From the NCBI GenBank assembly GCA_964520895.1, contig CAZFOR010000033.1, forward strand, positions 1 through 14,934: a DNA stretch of 14,934 nucleotides, read 5' to 3'. The notes under the pieces are model-generated. The model searched no databases. It was not told where the DNA came from and saw nothing but the letters and a program-made list of their open reading frames with translations. This DNA is from SIG350 sp964520895 (GTDB taxonomy: Bacteria > Bacillota > Clostridia > TANB77 > SIG350). The number at the start of each line of letters is the position of its first letter. The first letter of the stretch is position 1. Below are positions 1 through 5,522 of this stretch, piece by piece. Made by a program: the position numbers and the translations under genes.

Positions 1-20
1 TAGTATTTGTCTATGTTTGT

Positions 21-168
21 TATAATTGTCCCACGATTTTCCCATGAAGAAAAATGTAAAGGCTGAAATATGCTATTTGAAGCGATTTTTAGGAAAATGG
101 CGGTTCTTGAATGAGGAGCCAAATACAATGGGAACTATTTGATTTATTTCATTTAGTTCCCTTTTTTT
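21..168 (+). other. possible short transcript or remnant with a 32-codon reading frame
   Basis: A perfect TATAAT sits at 21-26 and a clear intrinsic terminator lies at 130-168, so a transcript of roughly 135 nt starting near base 33 is possible. Any -35 box would lie at or before the window edge. The interval also holds a short open frame at 44-142 (ATG to TGA) encoding 32 residues that begin MKKNVKAEI and end EEPNTMGTI. It has no Shine-Dalgarno sequence. I do not recognise the peptide or a known RNA family. It could equally be the 3' remnant of a decayed gene from a mobile element. Confidence 0.2.
130..168 (+). terminator. intrinsic terminator
   Basis: GGGAACTA at 130-137 pairs perfectly with TAGTTCCC at 154-161, and a run of seven T follows at 162-168. 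The loop is AT-rich (138-153). It ends whatever transcript enters from the left edge of the window. Confidence 0.75.
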
Positions 169-199
169 ATTTAACCGATAACCATAGTTGACATAAATA

Positions 200-358
200 T
201 TGACTTTGTTAAAAAATACTAAAGAAGGAGATTACACAAGATATACTTTCGAAGAGTTTATGTTTGTTTTTGGTAAGCTTATATGTAATGGTGAATTTGA
301 TATGTCTGATATTGATGTCTGTTTTGACGATATAAGTTTTACGAAAATTAAAAGTTAA
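200..358 (+). pseudogene. small reading frame, probably a gene remnant
   Basis: An open frame runs from the in-frame TAA at 194-196 to TAA at 356-358. It encodes a protein-like stretch, with YTFEEFMFVFGKL and then MSDIDVCFDDISF. The only early start codons are TTG at 200 and 206, neither with a ribosome binding site. A good AAGAAGGAG lies at 222-230 but has no start codon 5-10 bases downstream, and the internal ATG at 260 is about 30 bases from it. The mismatch between a good Shine-Dalgarno and a missing start suggests a gene that lost its original start, or a small frame fused to foreign sequence. Family not recognised. A near-consensus TTGACA at 188-193 has no matching -10 box. Confidence 0.3.
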
Positions 359-364
359 ACAGGA

Positions 365-394
365 ACTACTCATAAATACTAGATTTTGAGTAGT
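365..394 (+). repeat. inverted repeat in the leader of the 433-735 gene
   Basis: ACTACTCA at 365-372 is perfectly complementary to TGAGTAGT at 387-394, with a 14-base spacer. No T-run follows directly, so it is not a typical terminator. It lies 27 bases before the GGAGG at 421-425 and could be an operator or a 5' leader hairpin. Confidence 0.4.
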
Positions 395-432
395 ATCAAA
401 TATAGTTTAATAAATTTTTTGGAGGTAATATT

Positions 433-735
433 ATGAAAAACGATAATGCTATTGTTAATTTTTCAAATAAGATTAATGATGAGTTAGTAGCACGCTTTTT
501 ACAAAGTAATAGTCGGTCAGAGATTTATACAGTTACATTAACATATCAAAGCGATATTAGTTATGATTTTAAGAAAGCTTTGAAAGAAGTAATACTTTTG
601 AAACTGACTGTTGATGAGATTGAAAATTATATTAATATGTATTGCAGTAATGAAGTATTAATACATGTAATTGAATTTTCTGATAACTTGATTCGTTTGC
701 AAATTATAAAACTACCAAAATGTTTCAAGCGATAA
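433..735 (+). CDS. hypothetical protein, 100 residues
   Basis: A 100-residue protein of unknown function. The start is well supported: GGAGG at 421-425 lies seven bases before ATG 433, and a strong terminator follows the stop by about 20 bases, so this looks like a real single-gene unit. The sequence is soluble in character, with no signal peptide or membrane segment. It has a central K/L/E-rich stretch (about residues 47-65) that should be helical, a few cysteines and histidines without a metal-site pattern, and a basic C-terminus (KCFKR). I recognise no family or motif. The gene sits next to apparent remnants at 1-358, so it may belong to accessory DNA, but no integrase, recombinase or attachment site is visible. 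Confidence 0.7.
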   Translation: MKNDNAIVNFSNKINDELVARFLQSNSRSEIYTVTLTYQSDISYDFKKALKEVILLKLTVDEIENYINMYCSNEVLIHVIEFSDNLIRLQIIKLPKCFKR

Positions 736-756
736 TTGAATTAAAAATGATAAGGT

Positions 757-786
757 AATAGGACGATATATTTCGTCCTATTTTTT
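757..786 (+). terminator. intrinsic terminator after the 433-735 gene
   Basis: AATAGGACGA at 757-766 pairs perfectly with TCGTCCTATT at 773-782 over a six-base loop, and the T-run extends to 786. It cleanly ends the 100-residue gene and isolates it from the downstream gene pair. Confidence 0.88.
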
Positions 787-846
787 ATCCTAATATCCTA
801 TAAATAATAAAGCACAAAAACTGCAATAATACAAGACTGTTAAATT

Positions 847-871
847 TACTATATATGTGATATATATAGTA
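847..871. promoter_or_regulatory. 25-bp palindrome upstream of the gene pair at 946-2395
   Basis: TACTATATAT at 847-856 is the exact reverse complement of ATATATAGTA at 862-871, around a five-base centre. Two TATAAT hexamers follow, at 878-883 and 889-894, neither with a good -35 box. The palindrome would cover or flank the -35 position of either, which is the usual place for an operator or activator site. Its alternating AT composition in an AT-rich genome makes chance occurrence a real possibility. Confidence 0.35.
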
Positions 872-945
872 TGAGGTTATAATAAGAATATAATATTACA
901 TTAAAATATAAGTTGTGAAATTAATTTAGAAGTTTTAGGAGGAGA

Positions 946-1419
946 ATGTTGGATAATTCATATTTAGAATTAGTTAATAAAAGGAAAGAATTAGAAATAT
1001 CAAGTATATTAAAGTGTAATGAATATACAAGTAAATATGGTTTAGTGTTAAATCAAAATGATATTGCTAATATAATTGAAAGTAGAAAAGAAACACTCAA
1101 AGATACTGGTAGAATTGAGCTTAGAGGAAATATTATAGAAAAGCTTATAAAAGAGTTTTGTGATTCTCAGTATATTATACAAGATAATTATTCAGAGACT
1201 TTATATGAATTAATAGATATTTTCTATAATTATAAAAATGAAACAATGGATTTAATAACAGATGATGAGTTAATAGATTTTATGAAAAGAGCTTTTAATG
1301 GTGTATGTGAAGGTGATTTAGGTTATTTATCTACTACTATTTTATATAAAGCTAAAGAAAATCTATTAAATGGCAAACCATTAGACTATATTGAGAAAGA
1401 GGATGAACAATTTGAATAA
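946..1419 (+). CDS. DUF6323 family protein
   Basis: A protein of about 157 residues that I place in the DUF6323 family, a Bacillota family of unknown function. The placement rests on my memory of its pattern, without alignment: an N-terminal LKCNEYTSKYGL segment, then RIELRGNIIEKLIKEFCDS (about residues 56-74), YSETLYELIDIFYNYKNE (about 82-99), TDDELIDFMK (about 105-114) and a short GDLGYL motif. It looks soluble and mostly helical, with no catalytic signature. AGGAGG at 937-942 is only three bases from ATG 946 but six from TTG 949, so the true start may be TTG 949, giving a protein one residue shorter. The stop overlaps the next gene, consistent with translational coupling to the DUF6179 partner. 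Function unknown. Confidence 0.8.
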   Translation: MLDNSYLELVNKRKELEISSILKCNEYTSKYGLVLNQNDIANIIESRKETLKDTGRIELRGNIIEKLIKEFCDSQYIIQDNYSETLYELIDIFYNYKNETMDLITDDELIDFMKRAFNGVCEGDLGYLSTTILYKAKENLLNGKPLDYIEKEDEQFE

Positions 1420-2395
1420 TTTAGATGTTATATCACAAATAAAAAAAGATAAACTTGATTCAATTAGCTATTTTCAAACAATTATAGAGGAAGGGTATAA
1501 AGTAAAACTATTAACAGATGAAGATATGGTAAATATTCAAATTCAGTTATTAGAATTGTTAGATAAAGTAGTATATAAATATAACGGAGTTGATAGTAGT
1601 TCTATTAGAAAAGAAGTATTAGAAGATATCTCAATTTCTAATATTTACACACTGGGTATTTATTTGAAAACTTTTACTAATCCTGATAATGCAATAAAAG
1701 AGTTAAAGGAAAAAGGTTTAATATATATTTATGAACAAGGTAAAAAAAGAATATATAAAATGTTAGATATAATACGAATTAGTTATGTGAAGGTAAAACA
1801 AACTAAACTAAATATATTTAATGACATATATAATGATACAATAATTGGTGGTATAAAAGGATTTTTGAAAATATATGATGCTGATTTTAAAGCACAAGAT
1901 ATGAAAATTACAGTAGATTATCCATTGTATAATCAATTAATCGGAAAACTAGAAGGTGTAGAGTTTATTAAAGAGTATTTAAATTCAATATATTTAGAAA
2001 ATATATTTTGCAAGTATTTTCCAGAGCAAAATATAAAAGAACTATTATATAGTTATTCAGAGGATTATGAGGAATTAGTAATTAATATATTTGAAATAGT
2101 GTTATATGAAGTTATTGCATGTCAGTTAGTAAATAGAGAATTACAAGATTTAATTATTTCATCACATGAGCTTGATGAAATATACCATAAATTTGATAAT
2201 AAAGATGATAATGAAATAAATGAAATATTGCAAAAAGCATATAACAGTATTAAAGATAAATTATTTTACGATGATATACAGTTACAAGAATATATTGAAA
2301 AAAACTTTGAGAATATAAAAAAAGTAATATTACTTGCATACAAATATAGAAAATTAGATGATATTTTTATAACACAAAAATTTATTAATAATTAA
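1403..2395 (+). CDS. DUF6179 family protein
   Basis: A protein of about 330 residues that I assign to the DUF6179 family. Features recalled from that family include the N-terminal EEGYKVKLLTDEDM.NIQ.QLLELL block (about residues 25-50), a GVDSSSIRKEV.EDI motif, TLGIYLKTFTNPDNAI, and a central YNDTI..G...F.K.YD.DF segment followed by DYPL and a GVEFIKEYL..IYLENIFC segment. It is helix-rich with no signal peptide or membrane span. The frame is open from TTG 1391. I chose ATG 1403, but AGAGG directly abuts it, and TTG 1412, nine bases from that AGAGG, would also work. All choices overlap the DUF6323 gene end (1419), so the two form a coupled pair. The molecular role is unknown, and no annotated function should be transferred. 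Confidence 0.82.
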   Translation: MNNLNNLDVISQIKKDKLDSISYFQTIIEEGYKVKLLTDEDMVNIQIQLLELLDKVVYKYNGVDSSSIRKEVLEDISISNIYTLGIYLKTFTNPDNAIKELKEKGLIYIYEQGKKRIYKMLDIIRISYVKVKQTKLNIFNDIYNDTIIGGIKGFLKIYDADFKAQDMKITVDYPLYNQLIGKLEGVEFIKEYLNSIYLENIFCKYFPEQNIKELLYSYSEDYEELVINIFEIVLYEVIACQLVNRELQDLIISSHELDEIYHKFDNKDDNEINEILQKAYNSIKDKLFYDDIQLQEYIEKNFENIKKVILLAYKYRKLDDIFITQKFINN

Positions 2396-2414
2396 AGAAA
2401 ATATAGGAAAGAAT

Positions 2415-2536
2415 TTCCAGTGTCAATAAAATACCGGAAAAAAATCAAAAAATCTTCCGGTATTTTGTTGACACCGGAACAATCTTCTGGTATTATATTA
2501 ATACAGGAAGATAATTAAAAAATCTTCTAGTATTAA
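2415..2536. repeat. duplicated palindromic block plus extra half-site upstream of fic
   Basis: Five copies of a 10-bp half-site related to TTCYRGTATT lie here. They are inverted at 2430-2439, direct at 2455-2464, direct at 2485-2494, inverted at 2500-2509 and direct at 2525-2534. The first two and the last two form identical inverted-direct blocks, each with half-site centres 25 bp apart, and the blocks are offset by exactly 70 bp (2430-2464 and 2500-2534). The extended direct copies begin at 2451, 2481 and 2521, close to whole helical turns apart. Block one extends outward to a long hairpin (2415-2479) with about 25 pairable positions and one A-C mismatch. Block one may also act as terminator for the DUF6179 gene. 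The arrangement overlaps the fic promoter, which fits an operator array. Confidence 0.75.
2468..2496 (+). promoter_or_regulatory. promoter of fic, sigma-A type
   Basis: A consensus -35 box TTGACA (2468-2473), a 17-bp spacer, and a TATTAT -10 box (2491-2496, five of six matches). The -35 box lies in the right arm of the first palindrome. The second direct half-site lies in the spacer and runs into the -10 box. The predicted transcript starts near 2503. Confidence 0.75.
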
Positions 2537-2547
2537 AGGAGAAGATT
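2521..2547 (+). promoter_or_regulatory. hairpin covering the fic ribosome binding site
   Basis: AATCTTCT at 2521-2528 pairs perfectly with AGAAGATT at 2540-2547, closing over AAAGG and including part of the Shine-Dalgarno AGGAGA (2537-2542). The start codon is ATG 2551. GGAAGAT at 2506-2512 could instead pair with ATCTTCT at 2522-2528, giving a mutually exclusive fold that frees the site. Whether either fold forms is inference. Confidence 0.5.
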
Positions 2548-2550
2548 GTT

Positions 2551-3621
2551 ATGGAAAATAAATTAGAAATGTTACCTATAAAAAAAGATTTAGAAACTAA
2601 GAGAGTATTAAAACAATTATCAAGAACAAGTAGAGCGTTAGCTGAATTAAAAGGTGTATCTAAAACTATGCCTAATGAAAATATTTTAATAAATGCTATA
2701 ATGATAAATGAAGCAAAAACAAGTTCTGGTATAGAAAATATAGTAACTACACATGATGAGATATATAAAGCAATGGTAATGACAAATGATGCAACTCCAG
2801 CAGCAAAAGAGGTTGCAGATTACAGAACTGCAATTTGGAAAGGTTATAATTTAGTTAAAGAAAAACAGATAATAAATACAAATATTATTATTAAAATACA
2901 GGAAAGCTTAGAACATAACCAAGCTGGAATAAGAAGTACTTTGGGTACAGTAATTAAAAATATAGCTACAAATGAAATTGTTTATACACCGCCACAAAAC
3001 AAAAGTGAAATTTTAGATTATATGAAAAATTTAGAGGAATATATTAATAATGATGATGATATGGTGGATCCATTAATAAAGTTAGCAATGATACATTATC
3101 AATTTGAGTCAATACATCCATTTTATGATGAAAATGGTAGGACGGGTAGAATTTTAAATATATTATATTTAGTATTGAAAGAATTAATTGATAGTCCTAT
3201 ATTGTATTTGAGTAAATATATAATTAGAAATAAAATAAAATATTATCAATTATTTGAAGAAACCAGAAAAACTGAAAATTTTGAAGAATGGATTATATAT
3301 ATGTTAAATGGAATTGAGGAAATGGCAGAAGAAACTATATATATTATTAATAAAATACGAAAAGAAATTTATATAATGAAAAATGAATTACGAGAAAAAA
3401 CAAAGATATATTCAAAGGAACTTCTTGAAGCATTATTTTTTGAATTTTATACAAAAATACCATATATTCAAAATCAATTAGGGGTTTCAAGTAAAACAGC
3501 ACAAAAATATTTAGATGGATTAGTAGAACTAGGATTTTTAACGTCTGAAAAACTAGGTAGAGAAAGAATCTATAAAAATGAGAGATTATTTAAAATAATA
3601 AAAGATTCTGATAGAGACTGA
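2551..3621 (+). CDS. Fic family protein (predicted AMP-transferase) with N-terminal inhibitory motif
   Basis: A 356-residue Fic/DOC-family enzyme. Such enzymes usually transfer AMP from ATP to a hydroxyl side chain of a target protein; the target here is unknown. The Fic motif is HPFYDENGRTGR at residues 189-200. The catalytic histidine (H189), phosphate-loop D193, N195 and both arginines (R197, R200) are present; the usual glycine before N195 is a glutamate. The N-terminal region carries the inhibitory helix motif S58-S-G-I-E62-N63, fitting [S/T]xxxE[G/N], so this is a class II, self-inhibited Fic. A flap segment (VYTPPQ) lies near 144-149. After about residue 285 comes a winged-helix-like region (IPYIQNQLGVSSKTAQKYLDGL type) that could bind DNA. 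AGGAG precedes ATG 2551 by nine bases. The single-gene unit is bounded by the repeat-rich promoter and a strong terminator. Confidence 0.92.
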   Translation: MENKLEMLPIKKDLETKRVLKQLSRTSRALAELKGVSKTMPNENILINAIMINEAKTSSGIENIVTTHDEIYKAMVMTNDATPAAKEVADYRTAIWKGYNLVKEKQIINTNIIIKIQESLEHNQAGIRSTLGTVIKNIATNEIVYTPPQNKSEILDYMKNLEEYINNDDDMVDPLIKLAMIHYQFESIHPFYDENGRTGRILNILYLVLKELIDSPILYLSKYIIRNKIKYYQLFEETRKTENFEEWIIYMLNGIEEMAEETIYIINKIRKEIYIMKNELREKTKIYSKELLEALFFEFYTKIPYIQNQLGVSSKTAQKYLDGLVELGFLTSEKLGRERIYKNERLFKIIKDSDRD

Positions 3622-3647
3622 TAGGAAAAAGGCATGTATTATACTTT

Positions 3648-3688
3648 ACAAAAGAAGCAAAGACAAAAATGTCTTTGCTTCTTTTGTT
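3648..3688. terminator. bidirectional terminator between convergent fic and oxdC
   Basis: An 18-bp perfect stem, ACAAAAGAAGCAAAGACA at 3648-3665 with its complement at 3670-3687, and a four-base loop AAAA. Both arms end in T-rich sequence when read outward. It serves fic on the plus strand and the bicupin gene on the minus strand. Confidence 0.9.
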
Positions 3689-3696
3689 ATAAGAAT

Positions 3697-4992
3697 TTAA
3701 TGTGCATCAGCAGCTCTACAAGGAGGATCTTTTGCAATATAGTCAAAGTTTTTGAAATACTGTACGTTTTGAGGAGTATTATTTGCAGGAGGCATTTCAT
3801 ATCCTGGAAATTTAACAACAGGAATACTTTCTTTTTTTACATTATCTAAAAATTTATCAGATAAATTAAGGACAGATTTTACAACTTCTTTTGGTGTCAT
3901 TGCTATCCATTGAGATAATGAGATATCTGCATAATGATTACTTCTAAATACTTCTAAAAATACAACCTTTTCATCACCAATATTTTGAATATAGTGAAAA
4001 TCACCAACAGGAACATATCCAACATCACCAGCTTGATAATTAAATGTTCTAGCCTTAGGACCTGGCTTAAATACAGTCATTCTAGCTTTTCCTTGAATAT
4101 AGTATTGAAGTTCATCAGCATTAGAATGCCAATGTATTTCTCTCATACCACCAGGTTCTATTTCGATAAGTGCAGCTGAAATACTTGAACATGCAGGGAA
4201 ATTGTTATTATCTAATATTCGCACACTTCCACCAGCTGTTTTAACTGGTTCTAAGTTTATAAGCTCATGTTTAAAAGTATTTGGTACTTTACCATATGGT
4301 GAAATTACTGTTTGTGATTCAAGAGGACCAGGGTCACCACCATCAACTATATATACTTCTTTTTCGGGTATTACATCAAATTCAGATTCATCACATCCAA
4401 AGTTTGCAGATAATACATCTCTTGGCATATGTGAAAATAGTTCGGAAATTGAGAAAGTATTATCTTCTGAATAACTACCTTTATAAAATATCATAATAAA
4501 TTCACAGCCATCTTGTAATCCTTGTATAGAATGAGGAATATTGGCTGGAAATATCCAACCTTCACCAGGGCTACAATCTGCAATAAAAGTTCTGCCTCTT
4601 TCATCAACAGCAGTAACTCTTGCACCACCTTGCAAAACATATCCCCATTCAGATTGAAGATGAGTATGTATTTCTCTAACACCAGGTGATAAATTCATAT
4701 TAACAATAGCTAATGTATCATCAATAGGTAATTCTCTGCTTGTTATTTCACGAGACCAACCACCAGATTTTAAAGTCATATGTGCATCAGCAAATGAAAA
4801 TCTAAGATGTGGTATTAAACCGAAGTCAGTGGCAGGTGGTACTAAAACATCAGGATTTTGACTATCCCTTACAGGATTTCTTGGCCCTAAATCTAACGCA
4901 CCTGCTCCATCACTTCTAATTGGTTGTAGCTCAGTTGAGTTTTTTAAATCATCTAATTTTTCTTGCATTCTTTTTGTAAACTCTCTATCCAT
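3697..4992 (-). CDS. oxdC: oxalate decarboxylase family bicupin
   Basis: A 431-residue two-cupin enzyme predicted to convert oxalate to formate and CO2 with manganese. Metal ligands are intact in both cupins: H109, H111, E115, H154 and H287, H289, E294, H333. These correspond, with a constant offset of 14, to the eight ligands of Bacillus subtilis OxdC as I remember it. The active-site arginines (R106, R284), the lid motif SEDNT (175-179, with the catalytic lid glutamate E176) and E347 are also kept. This favours decarboxylase over oxidase activity. There is no signal peptide, so it is cytoplasmic. The frame extends to GTG-like sequence at 5034, but AAAGGGG at 4999-5005 before ATG 4992 decides the start (MDREF). 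An unusual tail of about 32 residues follows the point where OxdC ends (ending CRAADAH). It is a single-gene unit in a convergent pair with fic. Confidence 0.9.
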   Translation of the reverse strand: MDREFTKRMQEKLDDLKNSTELQPIRSDGAGALDLGPRNPVRDSQNPDVLVPPATDFGLIPHLRFSFADAHMTLKSGGWSREITSRELPIDDTLAIVNMNLSPGVREIHTHLQSEWGYVLQGGARVTAVDERGRTFIADCSPGEGWIFPANIPHSIQGLQDGCEFIMIFYKGSYSEDNTFSISELFSHMPRDVLSANFGCDESEFDVIPEKEVYIVDGGDPGPLESQTVISPYGKVPNTFKHELINLEPVKTAGGSVRILDNNNFPACSSISAALIEIEPGGMREIHWHSNADELQYYIQGKARMTVFKPGPKARTFNYQAGDVGYVPVGDFHYIQNIGDEKVVFLEVFRSNHYADISLSQWIAMTPKEVVKSVLNLSDKFLDNVKKESIPVVKFPGYEMPPANNTPQNVQYFKNFDYIAKDPPCRAADAH

Positions 4993-5057
4993 AAAACACC
5001 CCTTTATAATTAATCTATTAATATTATTTACCATTAAAGTAGAATAATACTAAAAAA

Positions 5058-5334
5058 TTAAATTAATATATATGTATTGTTATATGATTTAATAAATTTA
5101 ATTAATTCATTAAAATTTATTAAAGTAGTTGCCGTGTTTGTATTAGGATGAATTAATATATTTATACTATTAATTTATGTATCAAATATTAATGTCACAC
5201 TACCAGGATATAGTTTTAATTTACTGAATAATTCATCACTAGTAGCAAATTCTAACCTTTTTTCCAGTTTTTGTTTAATTAATTTAAAATCAGCTTTTTT
5301 ATCACTTATACATGTGCTTAAATATTTGTAATAT
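5058..5334 (-). pseudogene. decayed YbaK/ProX-type aminoacyl-tRNA deacylase
   Basis: Read on the minus strand, 5334-5178 encodes a segment with SDKKADFKLIKQ, then LEFATSDELF and LYPGSVTLIF. It then hits an in-frame TAA at 5177-5175 and continues in the same frame to HPNTNTATTLINFNELIKFI, ending at TAA 5060-5058. The order DKK.D.K, SFA..EEL, PGSVT and HPNTNTAT is the signature of ProX/YbaK enzymes that hydrolyse mischarged tRNA-Pro. The stretch between PGSVT and HPNT is shorter than in intact members, and the N-terminal half is missing. An isolated KIINHTVL further upstream on the minus strand (about 5340-5375) may be its last trace. It lies directly upstream of oxdC on the same strand. No functional start or ribosome binding site is left. 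Confidence 0.75.
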
Positions 5335-5463
5335 ATTTATTAAAGCACGACAAAACTGTATGGTTGATTATTTTCACATATATATTATTTTCCAAATATT
5401 GTTTTCAGGATATTAAAGAGGGTGCATTAAATTGTATATAGATAATAAATTTTATATAAATAC
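5335..5463. other. AT-rich intergenic stretch, no supported feature
   Basis: Together with the pseudogene this makes up the 530-base gap between oxdC (start 4992) and the macroglobulin-like gene (5523). I see no intact gene. The part near 5340-5375 may hold the last N-terminal trace of the decayed deacylase. No clear oxdC promoter could be picked out on the minus strand of 4993-5060. Confidence 0.5.
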
Positions 5464-5492
5464 TTGTTATTGAAATTTGTATACTATATAAT
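5464..5492 (+). promoter_or_regulatory. promoter of the macroglobulin-like gene
   Basis: TTGTTA at 5464-5469, a 17-bp spacer and a perfect TATAAT at 5487-5492. Transcription would start near 5499, leaving a short leader with GGAGG at 5512-5516, six bases before ATG 5523. Confidence 0.7.
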
Positions 5493-5522
5493 ACGGGTAT
5501 AAGATATAGTTGGAGGTGTATT

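Noticed and set aside
44..142. 32-codon gene at the left edge
   Set aside because: It has no Shine-Dalgarno, its stop codon lies inside the terminator hairpin, and no family is recognised. It is kept only as part of a low-confidence remnant.
188..222. Promoter from TTGACA at 188-193
   Set aside because: No acceptable -10 hexamer lies 16-18 bp downstream; the only candidate there is an A-run.
2415..2536. CRISPR array
   Set aside because: Repeats are short, alternate in orientation and have unequal spacers of 15-30 bp. This is an operator or hairpin pattern, not a CRISPR array.
3634..4496. Plus-strand open frames inside the oxalate decarboxylase gene (3634-3849, 3985-4179, 4202-4474, 4281-4496)
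   Set aside because: The minus-strand frame carries all cupin residues in order. The plus-strand frames lack proper start contexts and protein-like composition.
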